Assembly: GCA_017963875.1 (NCBI GenBank)
Contig: JAGCTA010000337.1
Location: forward strand, 1 to 9,067
Direction: 5' to 3'
Source: Victivallales bacterium
GTDB lineage: Bacteria > Verrucomicrobiota > Lentisphaeria > Oligosphaerales > Oligosphaeraceae
Length of the DNA: 9,067 bases
Numbering within the stretch: the first letter of the stretch is position 1; the number at the start of each line of letters is the position of its first letter. Position numbers and translations under genes: made by a program. This document shows positions 1 through 5,769 of this stretch, in pieces. The notes beneath the pieces were generated by a model. It worked only from the letters and a program-made list of their open reading frames with translations, made no database searches and was not told the DNA's origin.

Positions 1-102
1 GCCGTGGCCGCTTACCACGGCGATACCGCCATTCAATTTACCTCCTTTTTCCTTGACGTCCAATTGAACGGCATCGACGCACTCCGGCGACGACGCTCAT
101 AA
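1..102. other. Unassigned window-edge segment with mirrored open frames
   Basis: No gene can be assigned. On the plus strand a frame is open from the window edge to TAA at 100-102 and could be the last 33 codons of an upstream gene. The peptide begins AVAAYHGDTAIQF and ends in an Arg-rich tail. On the minus strand the mirrored frame is also open to the edge, and AGGAGG (41-46) precedes a TTG at 34-36 by 4 nt and an ATG at 30-32 by 8 nt. The ATG frame stops after six codons, while the TTG frame stays open. A perfect 7-bp inverted repeat (1-7 with 15-21) may instead mean the segment is another intergenic repeat. None of the three readings is favoured. Confidence 0.2.
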
Positions 103-114
103 CATAGCATCTAC

Positions 115-202
115 TGATATTTGACCCCTTCGGGGTCTTTGATCTGCCACCATGGCTTTGGTGTAATTACCGACCTTCAAAGGGAATATAGCAAAATCAT
201 TA
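115..202 (-). repeat. Intergenic repeat, partial copy 1
   Basis: This segment matches 3026-3113 at 75 of 88 positions without gaps. It starts at the TAA of the rhamnosidase gene (200-202) and runs downstream of it. It contains a perfect 6-bp hairpin, GACCCC/GGGGTC, at 123-137 with loop GAA on the minus strand. The end next to the gene (183-193) matches the terminal repeat of the element at 2930-3104 in 9 of 11 positions. The opposite terminal repeat was not found in the available 114 bases, so this copy is truncated, diverged or composite. The hairpin lacks a T-run on the minus strand, so it is not a classical terminator for the rhamnosidase gene. Confidence 0.7.
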
Positions 203-1801
203 ATCAATGAGATTGATTTCGATGCCTGACGGTGCGGTGACTTTCGTCTTTTCCCCGCGCCTCTTGCTGATGTACACTGGCCCCATCGGTGTCGGGAACG
301 TCCCGCGGATGTATTCTAGGTCGCACAGATTTGGGTGGATGGTCAGTTTACGTGCTCCAGGGGCAGTCACTGTGACGCCGAGGACCTTTTCCATGAGAAA
401 CGCCGCAGGACCCCCAGACCAACCGTGGCACAGGCTATGGCGGAGACCCTTGTAGCAGAAGTCACCGAAATCTGCGTGGAGGTCGTCTTTTCCTGCGACT
501 GGAAGTTCGTCTATTCTATTGGAGTTTTTAATCCAATCCAGGTTGAAATCCTCCCAGAACGTTGTTGCGCCATAGTCGAGCATGGCTCCCCAATATTTCC
601 GCATGACGTCAAGTGCGCTTGCCACAGGCTGTGCCAACAGCACATAATATCCATAGAACGTGCTGACGCCGCTTGTGCTATCGGTCGTCAGGACGGATGA
701 TGCATCGCAAATGCCTGCAAGCGTCAGCATTGCCGCTGCGGTCTTGTTGCCTTTGTTGTCTGGAATGATATTGCCGAGGCGTTTACGGCATGATTCTGCG
801 ATTCGAGCGGTTTCCTCATCTCCAAGGAAACGGCAGAGTTTTGTTGCGCAAGAGAACATGATGGCGAACAACCCATGGCCTCCAGCGGCCTGGACTTCCT
901 TGTCCTGGCTGGTTGGCCAGTCGAGAAAGCACCTTCTATCGCCCAACTGAAGGTGACCGTCATCATCGACCATCGCAGAAAAATGGCGGATGAGCGGAAC
1001 AAGGTAGTCCTTTTGCTCGCGAAGGTACTCCAGGTTCCCTGAATGCATGTAGAGTTCGTATTGGTTGATAATCCACCAGAGCGAGTAGGACATCATGGAA
1101 TTCATATATTGGGGCAGTGGAGTGGCTTCGCGGAGAAAATCCAGGCTTTTTCGGATAAGCGTGTGGTCGTCGAATGTGGAGAGAATGACTCTGATTTCTG
1201 GATTGAGGTCGCCGAGCCAGACCAGGCGGTCGCGTTTCACACCGTCGTAGATGTAGTCCTGCATGGAAAGTTGCACGGTATAGACTGCCGTGTTGTAGAT
1301 ACTGTTGACACGTTCATCATTGCACTCGAAAGTGCCGATGCGTGGTAGGTCATGGTATGTGGCGACAGCAATAATGCCCATGAGGTTGATGTTGCCACTG
1401 ATGCCGTCAATCCTTGCGAAGCGGAATCCCGTGGAACCGAAATCACGGCATCCCATCATCGGCAAAGGGAAGGTATCGTCGTGGATGCTATGATCTTGAT
1501 TCGGGGTGCTCATCGCCTCGCTGACGGATTCCCCGAAACGGACGCGTACAATGCCATCCTTGGCTCCGCCTGCCGTTGTCATGCGGATGCCGCCCACAAT
1601 TTCTCTGCCGAAATCCAGCAGAAGCCATGCGCCTGGATTCAGTTTCTGAAAATCCTTGTCGGTTGCCGTATTGAAACTTTGGAAGACAATTCTATTGACG
1701 AAGAACTGCGGGTTGTCGATGCCTTCACTGGCAACGATACGGACTGGCGGCAGATAGTCATGAACGCGAGGATCACGGACGGCATTGGAGTATAGAGGCA
1801 T
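200..1801 (-). CDS. Compact GH78 alpha-L-rhamnosidase-like glycoside hydrolase
   Basis: Predicted to hydrolyse terminal alpha-L-rhamnose or a related sugar from glycans. The 533-residue protein has no signal peptide or membrane segment, so it is probably cytoplasmic and would act on imported oligosaccharides. A beta-rich N-terminal part (about 1-155) precedes an alpha/alpha-barrel-like part (about 160-475) and a short C-terminal beta region. Seen: DGVKRDRLVWLGDLNPE (186-202), matching the family's acid-containing (E/D)R..W.GD segment with Asp191 in the usual Glu position. Also seen are TTFWEDF (413-419), with Glu417 as likely base, and LCHGWSGGP (457-465). Many GH78 proteins are 700-1000 residues with extra N-terminal modules, so this one is compact. 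The ATG at 1801 is preferred over a TTG at 1828, because GGAG lies 8 nt before it and the TTG abuts the pheS stop. It lies 27 nt after pheS on the same strand, suggesting co-transcription. Exact substrate unknown. Confidence 0.83.
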   Translation of the reverse strand: MPLYSNAVRDPRVHDYLPPVRIVASEGIDNPQFFVNRIVFQSFNTATDKDFQKLNPGAWLLLDFGREIVGGIRMTTAGGAKDGIVRVRFGESVSEAMSTPNQDHSIHDDTFPLPMMGCRDFGSTGFRFARIDGISGNINLMGIIAVATYHDLPRIGTFECNDERVNSIYNTAVYTVQLSMQDYIYDGVKRDRLVWLGDLNPEIRVILSTFDDHTLIRKSLDFLREATPLPQYMNSMMSYSLWWIINQYELYMHSGNLEYLREQKDYLVPLIRHFSAMVDDDGHLQLGDRRCFLDWPTSQDKEVQAAGGHGLFAIMFSCATKLCRFLGDEETARIAESCRKRLGNIIPDNKGNKTAAAMLTLAGICDASSVLTTDSTSGVSTFYGYYVLLAQPVASALDVMRKYWGAMLDYGATTFWEDFNLDWIKNSNRIDELPVAGKDDLHADFGDFCYKGLRHSLCHGWSGGPAAFLMEKVLGVTVTAPGARKLTIHPNLCDLEYIRGTFPTPMGPVYISKRRGEKTKVTAPSGIEINLID

Positions 1802-1809
1802 GATTGGTT

Positions 1810-1813
1810 CTCC
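1810..1813 (-). promoter_or_regulatory. Ribosome binding site deciding the rhamnosidase start
   Basis: GGAG on the minus strand lies 8 nt before the ATG at 1801. It is located downstream of the pheS stop. It supports initiation at the second possible start, not at the TTG directly after that stop. Confidence 0.6.
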
Positions 1814-1828
1814 GATAAAAATCGACAA

Positions 1829-2872
1829 TTAAAACTGGTGGAGAAAACGGACGTCGTTGTCGTAAAGTAGGCGCAGGTCGTTGATAGCATAGCGAATCAT
1901 CGCCAGACGCTCAATGCCGATGCCGAAGGCGAAACCGCATACTTCATTCGGGTCATAGTTAACATTCTTCAGAACTGCAGGATTGACCATTCCCGCTCCC
2001 GCGATTTCAATCCAGCCAGAGCTTTTGCAGACGCGGCAACCCTCGCCGCCGCAAATGATGCAGGACGCATCCGCTTCGACGCTAGGCTCGGTGAAGGGGA
2101 AGTGATGTGGCCTGAAACGGATCTTGGTGCGTTCTCCGAACATTTCGCGGGCAAATGACCCCAGGCAGCCCTTCAGGTCGGCAAGGGATACCTGCTTATC
2201 GACATACAGGCCCTCAATTTGGTGAAACGACATGCCGTGGGTCGCGTCTGGAGTGTCGCGGCGATAGCAACGACCTGGGCAGATGATGCGGACGGGTGGC
2301 TTGTTCGCAAGCATGGTACGAATCTGTACGTCCGAGGTCTGCGAACGCAGCAGCAACGTATTGGGATTCATGTAGTCGCAATGCTCTAGGTCAAAATAGA
2401 AATTGTCTTCAGGGGAGCGTGACGGATGGTCGGCTGGTGCGTTCAGAGCATCAAAATTGTCCCATACAGTATCAATGTCTGGTCCATCGGCGACGATGAA
2501 TCCCATGCGGCGGAAAATGGCCACAGCCGAGTCCATGACAAGGGAAATCGGGTGTTTGTGCCCAGTGACAGCAGTTCGCCCTGGTAGAGTCACGTCAAGG
2601 GCGTTGTGGGCTTCTTTGTCGGCTTTAACGCGTTCCGCAGTCTCGTCAAAAGCAGCCTGAAGATCGCGTTTGACAGCGTTGAGCGTTTTGCCAACGGCAG
2701 GTTTATCCTCTTGAGGGACACTGCCGAGTTTCGACATTAATGACGGAAGCAACCCCTTGCGGCTGAGATATTTGACACGTACGGTCTCCAATGCTGCATC
2801 GTCATTGACCAGTGCAAGGTCTGCCTTGGCCTGTTCCAATGTGGACAGAAGTTCTTGTTCAAGTTCACTCAT
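1829..2872 (-). CDS. pheS: Phenylalanine--tRNA ligase alpha subunit
   Basis: Catalytic subunit of the (alpha-beta)2 phenylalanyl-tRNA synthetase, which charges tRNA-Phe in the cytoplasm. The 347 residues are full family length. Residues 1-90 are the N-terminal coiled-coil tRNA-binding arm. The class II core follows, with HPISLVMD (107-114), the motif 2 segment GRCYRRDTPDATHGMSFHQ (200-218) and motif 3 GFAFGIGIERLAMIR (313-327). Four cysteines in CxxC-GxGC-xxC spacing (271, 274, 279, 282) form a probable zinc knuckle, as in many non-enterobacterial PheS proteins. The ATG at 2872 follows AGGA with 8-nt spacing. A longer frame to 2944 is rejected because it enters the repeat element and lacks a ribosome site. 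A weak -35-like TTGGCA (2912-2917) lies upstream. Unusually, the next gene is a glycosidase and not pheT, so the beta subunit must be encoded elsewhere. Confidence 0.97.
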   Translation of the reverse strand: MSELEQELLSTLEQAKADLALVNDDAALETVRVKYLSRKGLLPSLMSKLGSVPQEDKPAVGKTLNAVKRDLQAAFDETAERVKADKEAHNALDVTLPGRTAVTGHKHPISLVMDSAVAIFRRMGFIVADGPDIDTVWDNFDALNAPADHPSRSPEDNFYFDLEHCDYMNPNTLLLRSQTSDVQIRTMLANKPPVRIICPGRCYRRDTPDATHGMSFHQIEGLYVDKQVSLADLKGCLGSFAREMFGERTKIRFRPHHFPFTEPSVEADASCIICGGEGCRVCKSSGWIEIAGAGMVNPAVLKNVNYDPNEVCGFAFGIGIERLAMIRYAINDLRLLYDNDVRFLHQF

Positions 2873-2929
2873 AGTCTTAATCCTAGGTATACAGTTTATT
2901 GATATGCGAAATGCCAATACGTTGTGATT

Positions 2930-3104
2930 CGCTCTATTCCTCAAGAGGGTAGGTTCGACCTCTTCGAGGTCGGAATCCTTTGGGTTCGGTTTCCCCAGGT
3001 TTCGCTTCGCTCAACCTGGGGTTTCTAATATTTGACCCCTTCGGGGGCTTTGATCTGCCACCATGGCCTTGTTGTAATTACGGATCCTCATAGGGAATAG
3101 AGCG
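2930..3104. mobile_element. MITE-like non-coding element with terminal inverted repeats
   Basis: This 175-bp element lies between the pseudouridine synthase gene and pheS. Its left end reads CGCTCTATTCC on the plus strand (2930-2940) and its right end reads the same on the minus strand (3094-3104). GAGG recurs 4 nt further in on both sides, giving roughly 16-17 matches over the outer 24 nt. Internal inverted repeats are CGACCTC/GAGGTCG (2956-2972), CCCCAGGTT/AACCTGGGG (2993-3021) and CCCC/GGGG (3036-3046). It contains no plausible protein gene. TGATT occurs beside the left end (2925-2929) and 3 nt beyond the right end (3108-3112). This is not a clean target-site duplication, so mobility is inferred from architecture and from the partial copy at 115-202. 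Confidence 0.55.
2956..3046 (-). repeat. Hairpin cluster with C-GAA-G loops
   Basis: Three inverted repeats lie in tandem inside the element. On the minus strand the stems at 2956-2972 (7 bp) and 3036-3046 (4 bp) are each closed by C-GAA-G. The loop of the 9-bp stem at 2993-3021 contains GCGAAGC (3004-3010). DNA of the GCGAAGC type is known to form unusually stable mini-hairpins. A role in single-stranded DNA recognition or in transcript 3'-end protection is inference. Confidence 0.6.
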
Positions 3105-3113
3105 TTATGATTA
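3026..3113 (-). repeat. Intergenic repeat, copy 2
   Basis: This is the partner of 115-202, with 75 of 88 identical positions. It begins at the TAA stop of the pseudouridine synthase gene (3111-3113). The repeat-to-stop offset is therefore the same in both copies. It overlaps the right part of the inverted-repeat element, and copy 1 lacks the remaining left part (2930-3025). Confidence 0.75.
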
Positions 3114-3764
3114 GTGAAGAAGCCCTAGCAAGTCGATTCTTGATTCGATAGTAACATGTTCATCACGCGTTGGATGCGGAGTCGTCAGGCGGAAGTGCTG
3201 CAATGCGATTGCACCATGCTGCAACGTTGTCGCTGCGCCGTATTTTACATCACCAACGATGGGGCAGCGCAAATGGGAGAATTGAGCTCGAATCTGATGA
3301 TACCGTCCCGTTGTCAGGTCGATTTCAACCAGGCAACGTCCGTCGCCCAATTCTCGGACGACTGAGTAGTCCAAAGAGCAAAGACGGGCATTCTCTGTTC
3401 CAGACGGCACGACGGATGCATGGAAATCATCATGGACGAGCCAGTCTGTCAACGTCCCATTCCTGATGTCTGGCGTATGCTCCAGTATGGCACGGTAAGC
3501 CTTTTTGCACAGTCTCTGGCGCATGGAGGCATTTAGCCGCGCAAGCGCCTTCGATGTTCTGGCAAAAAGGACGATGCCGCAGGCAGGTTTGTCTATGCGG
3601 TGGACCGCTTCTAGAAAAACATTGCCAGGCTTCCCGAATGTCGTTTTTATAAAGAGCCGTGCCTGTTCTTCAAGTGAATCATCTTCTGTCCCAGATGGTT
3701 GCGTGAGAAGCCCCCCTGGCTTGTCAAGCGCCAGAAGATGGTTGTCGATGAAGAGCGGAAGCAT
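3111..3764 (-). CDS. RluA-family pseudouridine synthase, short form
   Basis: Predicted to convert a specific uridine in rRNA or tRNA to pseudouridine in the cytoplasm. The 217 residues carry the RluA catalytic fold without an N-terminal S4 domain. Seen: an N-terminal strand and DKPGGLLTQPSG (14-25), the catalytic motif HRIDKPACG (55-63) with Asp58 as likely nucleophile, and TTGRYHQIRAQFSHLRCPIVGD (split at 151-160 and 161-172), the conserved C-terminal motif. The size resembles RluA, TruC or YqcB-type enzymes rather than RluC/RluD, so the target base cannot be named. ATG at 3764 gives the conserved beginning. Its ribosome site is weak (TTGGA close to the start). It begins 12 nt after the aspartokinase stop, which suggests translational coupling. 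The gene stop is followed immediately by repeat sequence. Confidence 0.92.
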   Translation of the reverse strand: MLPLFIDNHLLALDKPGGLLTQPSGTEDDSLEEQARLFIKTTFGKPGNVFLEAVHRIDKPACGIVLFARTSKALARLNASMRQRLCKKAYRAILEHTPDIRNGTLTDWLVHDDFHASVVPSGTENARLCSLDYSVVRELGDGRCLVEIDLTTGRYHQIRAQFSHLRCPIVGDVKYGAATTLQHGAIALQHFRLTTPHPTRDEHVTIESRIDLLGLLH

Positions 3765-3776
3765 ATTTCCAAGGAA

Positions 3777-5189
3777 TCAATTTGATGGGTCTTCCACAAA
3801 TGCCTTGTGGAGCGCCTTTTGTGCTGTTTCGAAGTCAGAACGCGCGATGACAAATTGCATGTTGACCTGACGTGTTGACTGGACAAGAGAGAGCACGTTG
3901 ATCTGCGATTTGTGAATCGCGTCTGCGGCTTTCGAAAGGAAACCTGGTATGGACATGTTGGAGCCGATGACGGCGACGATCGCCACGGGGAATGTCCGAA
4001 CAGTCGCATTGGGAAGAATGCTCTCAATTCGCTTGACGCATTCGGCGATATGCCTGTTCTTCTGCGGGATGAAATGGGTGATCGTGTTGGCATTCGTCGT
4101 CTTGGCGATGTAACTGATGCCCATCTCGACCATGCATTGGCAGAGTTTGTAGTCATATCCGACGGTGCCGACCATTTCAGGATCCATGACTTCGACAGCG
4201 ATGACATCGCTGCGCCCGCAGATCATTTCCACATGCGGGACAGGGGCGATGTAGTCACAGGAAATGACCGTGCCAGGGTGGTCAGGCTCAAACGCGTTCT
4301 TGACACGAATCGGAATGCCGCACATCTCCATTTCCTTCGATGCCTTGGAATGGATTGCCTCCATGTCAAGATCAGACAACTGGTCGGCAATATCGAAATT
4401 CGTGTTTCCAATGACTTTGACCTTGTCAACGCCGATAATTTTGGGGTCTCCCGTGCAGAGGTGGTATTCCTTGTGGATAATGCCCTCTCTGGCCTTTGTC
4501 AGCACGGCGACCTTAGAGAAGGTGATTTCGCTGTAGCCTCGGTCAAAATGCTGCATGATGCCTTCGTCAAACTTGCAGTATCCAGTCACAATCGGCATGC
4601 AGGTCGAGAAGTCCATGCCTTTGAAAGCGTTGGTGATGGCTTCCTCAAACGTGGGGATTTCCTTCTGCATCCAGCCAGTCAAATCTACAAAGACGGCGTT
4701 GATGCCATGCTTGCGAAGAATTTCGACTGAATTGAACGCAGAATGCGCTTCGCCAACGGCGGACAGCAGTTCGCGCGTCGGTGGAAGATAGGATTTGACA
4801 TTGAAATGGCCATACGTGCGAATGCGGACGAGGTCATTGAGGCAGTCGCGGATGCCGTCAATGCGATGGTGGACGAAGTCATCGGCGAGTTGCTGGTCAA
4901 GCCCAATGGCCTCGAATGAGCGGTTGTATTCAATCATCGACCGCCGCACGGTCTCCAAAGCGTCCTTCCATGATTCGTCTCCAGCCGCGAATTTCCCGAA
5001 AACACCAGGTTCGCCATTTTTCTTGTTTTCAAGCAAAAGGTTGGTGATGCCGCCGTATGCGGAGACGATGAAGATACGATTGTAGAGTTCCTCAGGCTTT
5101 CGATGGCCAATGATGACGTTATTCAGCACTTCGCCAAAACGGCTCATGGAGGTTCCGCCGATCTTTTCTACGGTGTGGTTGTTTAGCAT
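3777..5189 (-). CDS. Aspartate kinase, ectoine-cluster (Ask_Ect)-like type
   Basis: Phosphorylates L-aspartate to L-4-aspartyl phosphate, the first step toward lysine, threonine, methionine, diaminopimelate and, in some bacteria, ectoine. The 470 residues are full length. The order is VEKIGGTSM (7-15, nucleotide-binding K.GGTS), IVSAYGGITNLL (41-52), LLSAVGEAHSA (141-151), GYSEITFSKVAVLTKARE (218-235), LCTGDPKIIG (244-253), then two ACT regulatory domains (about 328-395 and 404-465). The common aspartokinase motif GRGGSD is replaced by DRGYSE and the usual DVDG.YTADPR region by a variant. I recall this signature from aspartokinases in ectoine gene clusters, but no ect gene is present here. 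ATG 5189 fits the family start. A TTG-initiated 34-residue extension to 5291 is rejected because it runs through leader hairpins. AGAGGTG lies about 10 nt upstream. Feedback inhibition through the ACT domains is likely, but the ligand is unknown. Confidence 0.93.
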   Translation of the reverse strand: MLNNHTVEKIGGTSMSRFGEVLNNVIIGHRKPEELYNRIFIVSAYGGITNLLLENKKNGEPGVFGKFAAGDESWKDALETVRRSMIEYNRSFEAIGLDQQLADDFVHHRIDGIRDCLNDLVRIRTYGHFNVKSYLPPTRELLSAVGEAHSAFNSVEILRKHGINAVFVDLTGWMQKEIPTFEEAITNAFKGMDFSTCMPIVTGYCKFDEGIMQHFDRGYSEITFSKVAVLTKAREGIIHKEYHLCTGDPKIIGVDKVKVIGNTNFDIADQLSDLDMEAIHSKASKEMEMCGIPIRVKNAFEPDHPGTVISCDYIAPVPHVEMICGRSDVIAVEVMDPEMVGTVGYDYKLCQCMVEMGISYIAKTTNANTITHFIPQKNRHIAECVKRIESILPNATVRTFPVAIVAVIGSNMSIPGFLSKAADAIHKSQINVLSLVQSTRQVNMQFVIARSDFETAQKALHKAFVEDPSN

Positions 5190-5226
5190 GTACTTGATGC
5201 ACCTCTGTGAATTGGCATTTCGACTG

Positions 5227-5248
5227 TGCACGCGCTGCGTGCATTTTT
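5227..5248 (+). terminator. Terminator-like hairpin plus T-run on the plus strand
   Basis: Read on the plus strand, the 7-bp GC-rich stem at 5227-5243 is followed directly by five T residues (5244-5248), which is the layout of an intrinsic terminator. No plus-strand gene ends here. It could stop antisense transcription from within the aspartokinase gene before the ptsH promoter, or the T-run may be coincidental. Confidence 0.3.
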
Positions 5249-5279
5249 CTCTAACATGTCTTTCGATGGTTGTCCATCG
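5227..5279 (-). promoter_or_regulatory. Two leader hairpins upstream of aspartate kinase
   Basis: The aspartokinase leader contains two perfect stem-loops: CGATGG/CCATCG with a 4-nt loop (5264-5279) and TGCACGC/GCGTGCA with a 3-nt loop (5227-5243). The second ends 37 nt before the start codon. The whole leader would be only about 100 nt, too short for a lysine riboswitch, and no such core was recognised. Regulation by these structures is conjecture. Confidence 0.4.
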
Positions 5280-5293
5280 TTTGTGAAACAATT

Positions 5294-5321
5294 AATGTAA
5301 GGTGTTTATGCTTAAAATCAA
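5294..5321 (-). promoter_or_regulatory. Possible aspartate kinase promoter
   Basis: On the minus strand TTGATT (5316-5321) and TACATT (5294-5299) are separated by 16 nt, each matching the sigma-70 consensus at four of six positions. A TTGACA lies slightly upstream (5323-5328) but has no well-spaced -10. A start here would give a leader of about 100 nt. Confidence 0.3.
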
Positions 5322-5381
5322 GTGTCAATGAATGGAATTGACGACAGATGTGGCTTTTATAGTGCTTTTATTTGTTTTTGC

Positions 5382-5410
5382 TAGACAAAAAAAGGTATAG
5401 AATATATATT
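5382..5410 (+). promoter_or_regulatory. Likely promoter of the ptsH-ptsI genes
   Basis: TAGACA (5382-5387, five of six consensus) and TATATT (5405-5410, five of six) are separated by exactly 17 nt in an AT-rich divergent intergenic region. The predicted start near 5417 would leave about 25 nt before the short ORF at 5441 and about 65 nt before ptsH. An alternative pair, TTGACG (5338-5343) with TATAGT (5358-5363), has a spacer of only 14 nt and is less likely. Confidence 0.5.
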
Positions 5411-5440
5411 ACCTTTGTTTTTAAAAAGAGGAAAGGGGTA

Positions 5441-5530
5441 ATGGGATTTTTCAACACAAACCTTAACGCGGACAAGAACGATGGCAGACGAGACGGTCCA
5501 AGCGCCCCAGAGTATAGAAGTAGTCGTTAA
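5441..5530 (+). CDS. Possible 29-codon leader ORF overlapping the HPr start
   Basis: ATG at 5441 is preceded by GAGG with 9-nt spacing, a better ribosome site than that of HPr itself. The 29-residue product (begins MGFFNTNLNADKND) resembles no family I know and has no membrane segment. Its last 50 nt overlap the ptsH coding sequence in a different frame and it ends at TAA 5528-5530. It could be a translated leader that couples or tunes HPr synthesis, or the AGGAGG-like purine tract may only enhance ribosome loading for ptsH. No amino-acid run typical of attenuator peptides is present. Confidence 0.3.
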   Translation: MGFFNTNLNADKNDGRRDGPSAPEYRSSR

Positions 5531-5765
5531 GAACAAACATGGGATGCATTTGCGTTGCTGTGGTGAGGTGGCGCGGATTGCCAATGGTTTTAAAAGCCAC
5601 ATCACCATGAAAAACAGCCGCCGCGAAACCGATGCCAAAAGCATGCTGGGGCTCACGACTTTAGCGGCTGCGTGCGGGTCGCGGATTTTGATTACCGCAG
5701 TCGGGCCTGACGCGAATGACGCCCTTTCGGCATTAAACAACTATTTTAGCTGTGATTCGGAGTAG
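5481..5765 (+). CDS. ptsH: Phosphocarrier protein HPr
   Basis: Small cytoplasmic phosphocarrier that accepts phosphate from enzyme I on a histidine and passes it to PTS EII domains or regulators. The 94 residues are slightly longer than the usual 85-90, because of a roughly 10-residue N-terminal addition. Seen: SIEVVVKNKHGMHLRCC (11-27), whose His23 and Arg25 match the catalytic His15 and Arg17 of classical HPr. The usual HARP is HLRC, so the Ala and Pro are replaced. KSMLGLTTLAA (53-63) matches the regulatory serine helix, with Ser54 in the Ser46 position, so HPr-kinase control is possible. ATG 5481 is the only reasonable start in frame. An in-frame stop lies at 5439 and only a weak GGA ribosome site is seen. 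ptsI follows after 4 nt, confirming the assignment. Confidence 0.9.
   Translation: MADETVQAPQSIEVVVKNKHGMHLRCCGEVARIANGFKSHITMKNSRRETDAKSMLGLTTLAAACGSRILITAVGPDANDALSALNNYFSCDSE
5759..5762 (+). promoter_or_regulatory. Ribosome binding site deciding the enzyme I start
   Basis: GGAG lies at the end of ptsH, 7 nt before TTG 5770. The in-frame GTG at 5752 has no ribosome site and would overlap ptsH by 14 nt, so the TTG is preferred. Confidence 0.5.
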
Positions 5766-5769
5766 GGCG

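Noticed and set aside
2873..2944. N-terminal extension of PheS by 24 residues
   Set aside because: It extends into the inverted-repeat element, has no ribosome binding site, and the ATG at 2872 has a well-spaced AGGA and the normal family start.
3012..3065. Small minus-strand ORF inside the repeat (begins MVADQSPRRGQ), with a similar one at copy 1
   Set aside because: The start and frame are by-products of the repeat and its hairpin. No ribosome site is seen and the two copies differ in length and C-terminus.
2925..3112. TGATT as a target-site duplication of the element
   Set aside because: The left copy touches the terminal repeat but the right copy is 3 nt away and overlaps the neighbouring stop codon, so it may be chance.
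3912..4730. 272-codon plus-strand frame opposite aspartate kinase
   Set aside because: It is antisense to a clearly conserved aspartokinase and its product resembles no family. It is a shadow frame.
5252..5278. Eight-codon leader peptide (MDNHRKTC) upstream of aspartate kinase as an attenuator
   Set aside because: It has no ribosome site and only single Lys and Thr codons, and no terminator/antiterminator pair follows on the minus strand.
5190..5291. 34-residue N-terminal extension of aspartate kinase from a TTG
   Set aside because: The aspartokinase fold begins with the LNNHTVEKIGGTS segment. The extension would encode the two leader hairpins and has no ribosome site.
5190..5299. Lysine riboswitch before aspartate kinase
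   Set aside because: The leader is about 100 nt, shorter than the lysine riboswitch, and its conserved core and multi-helix junction were not found.
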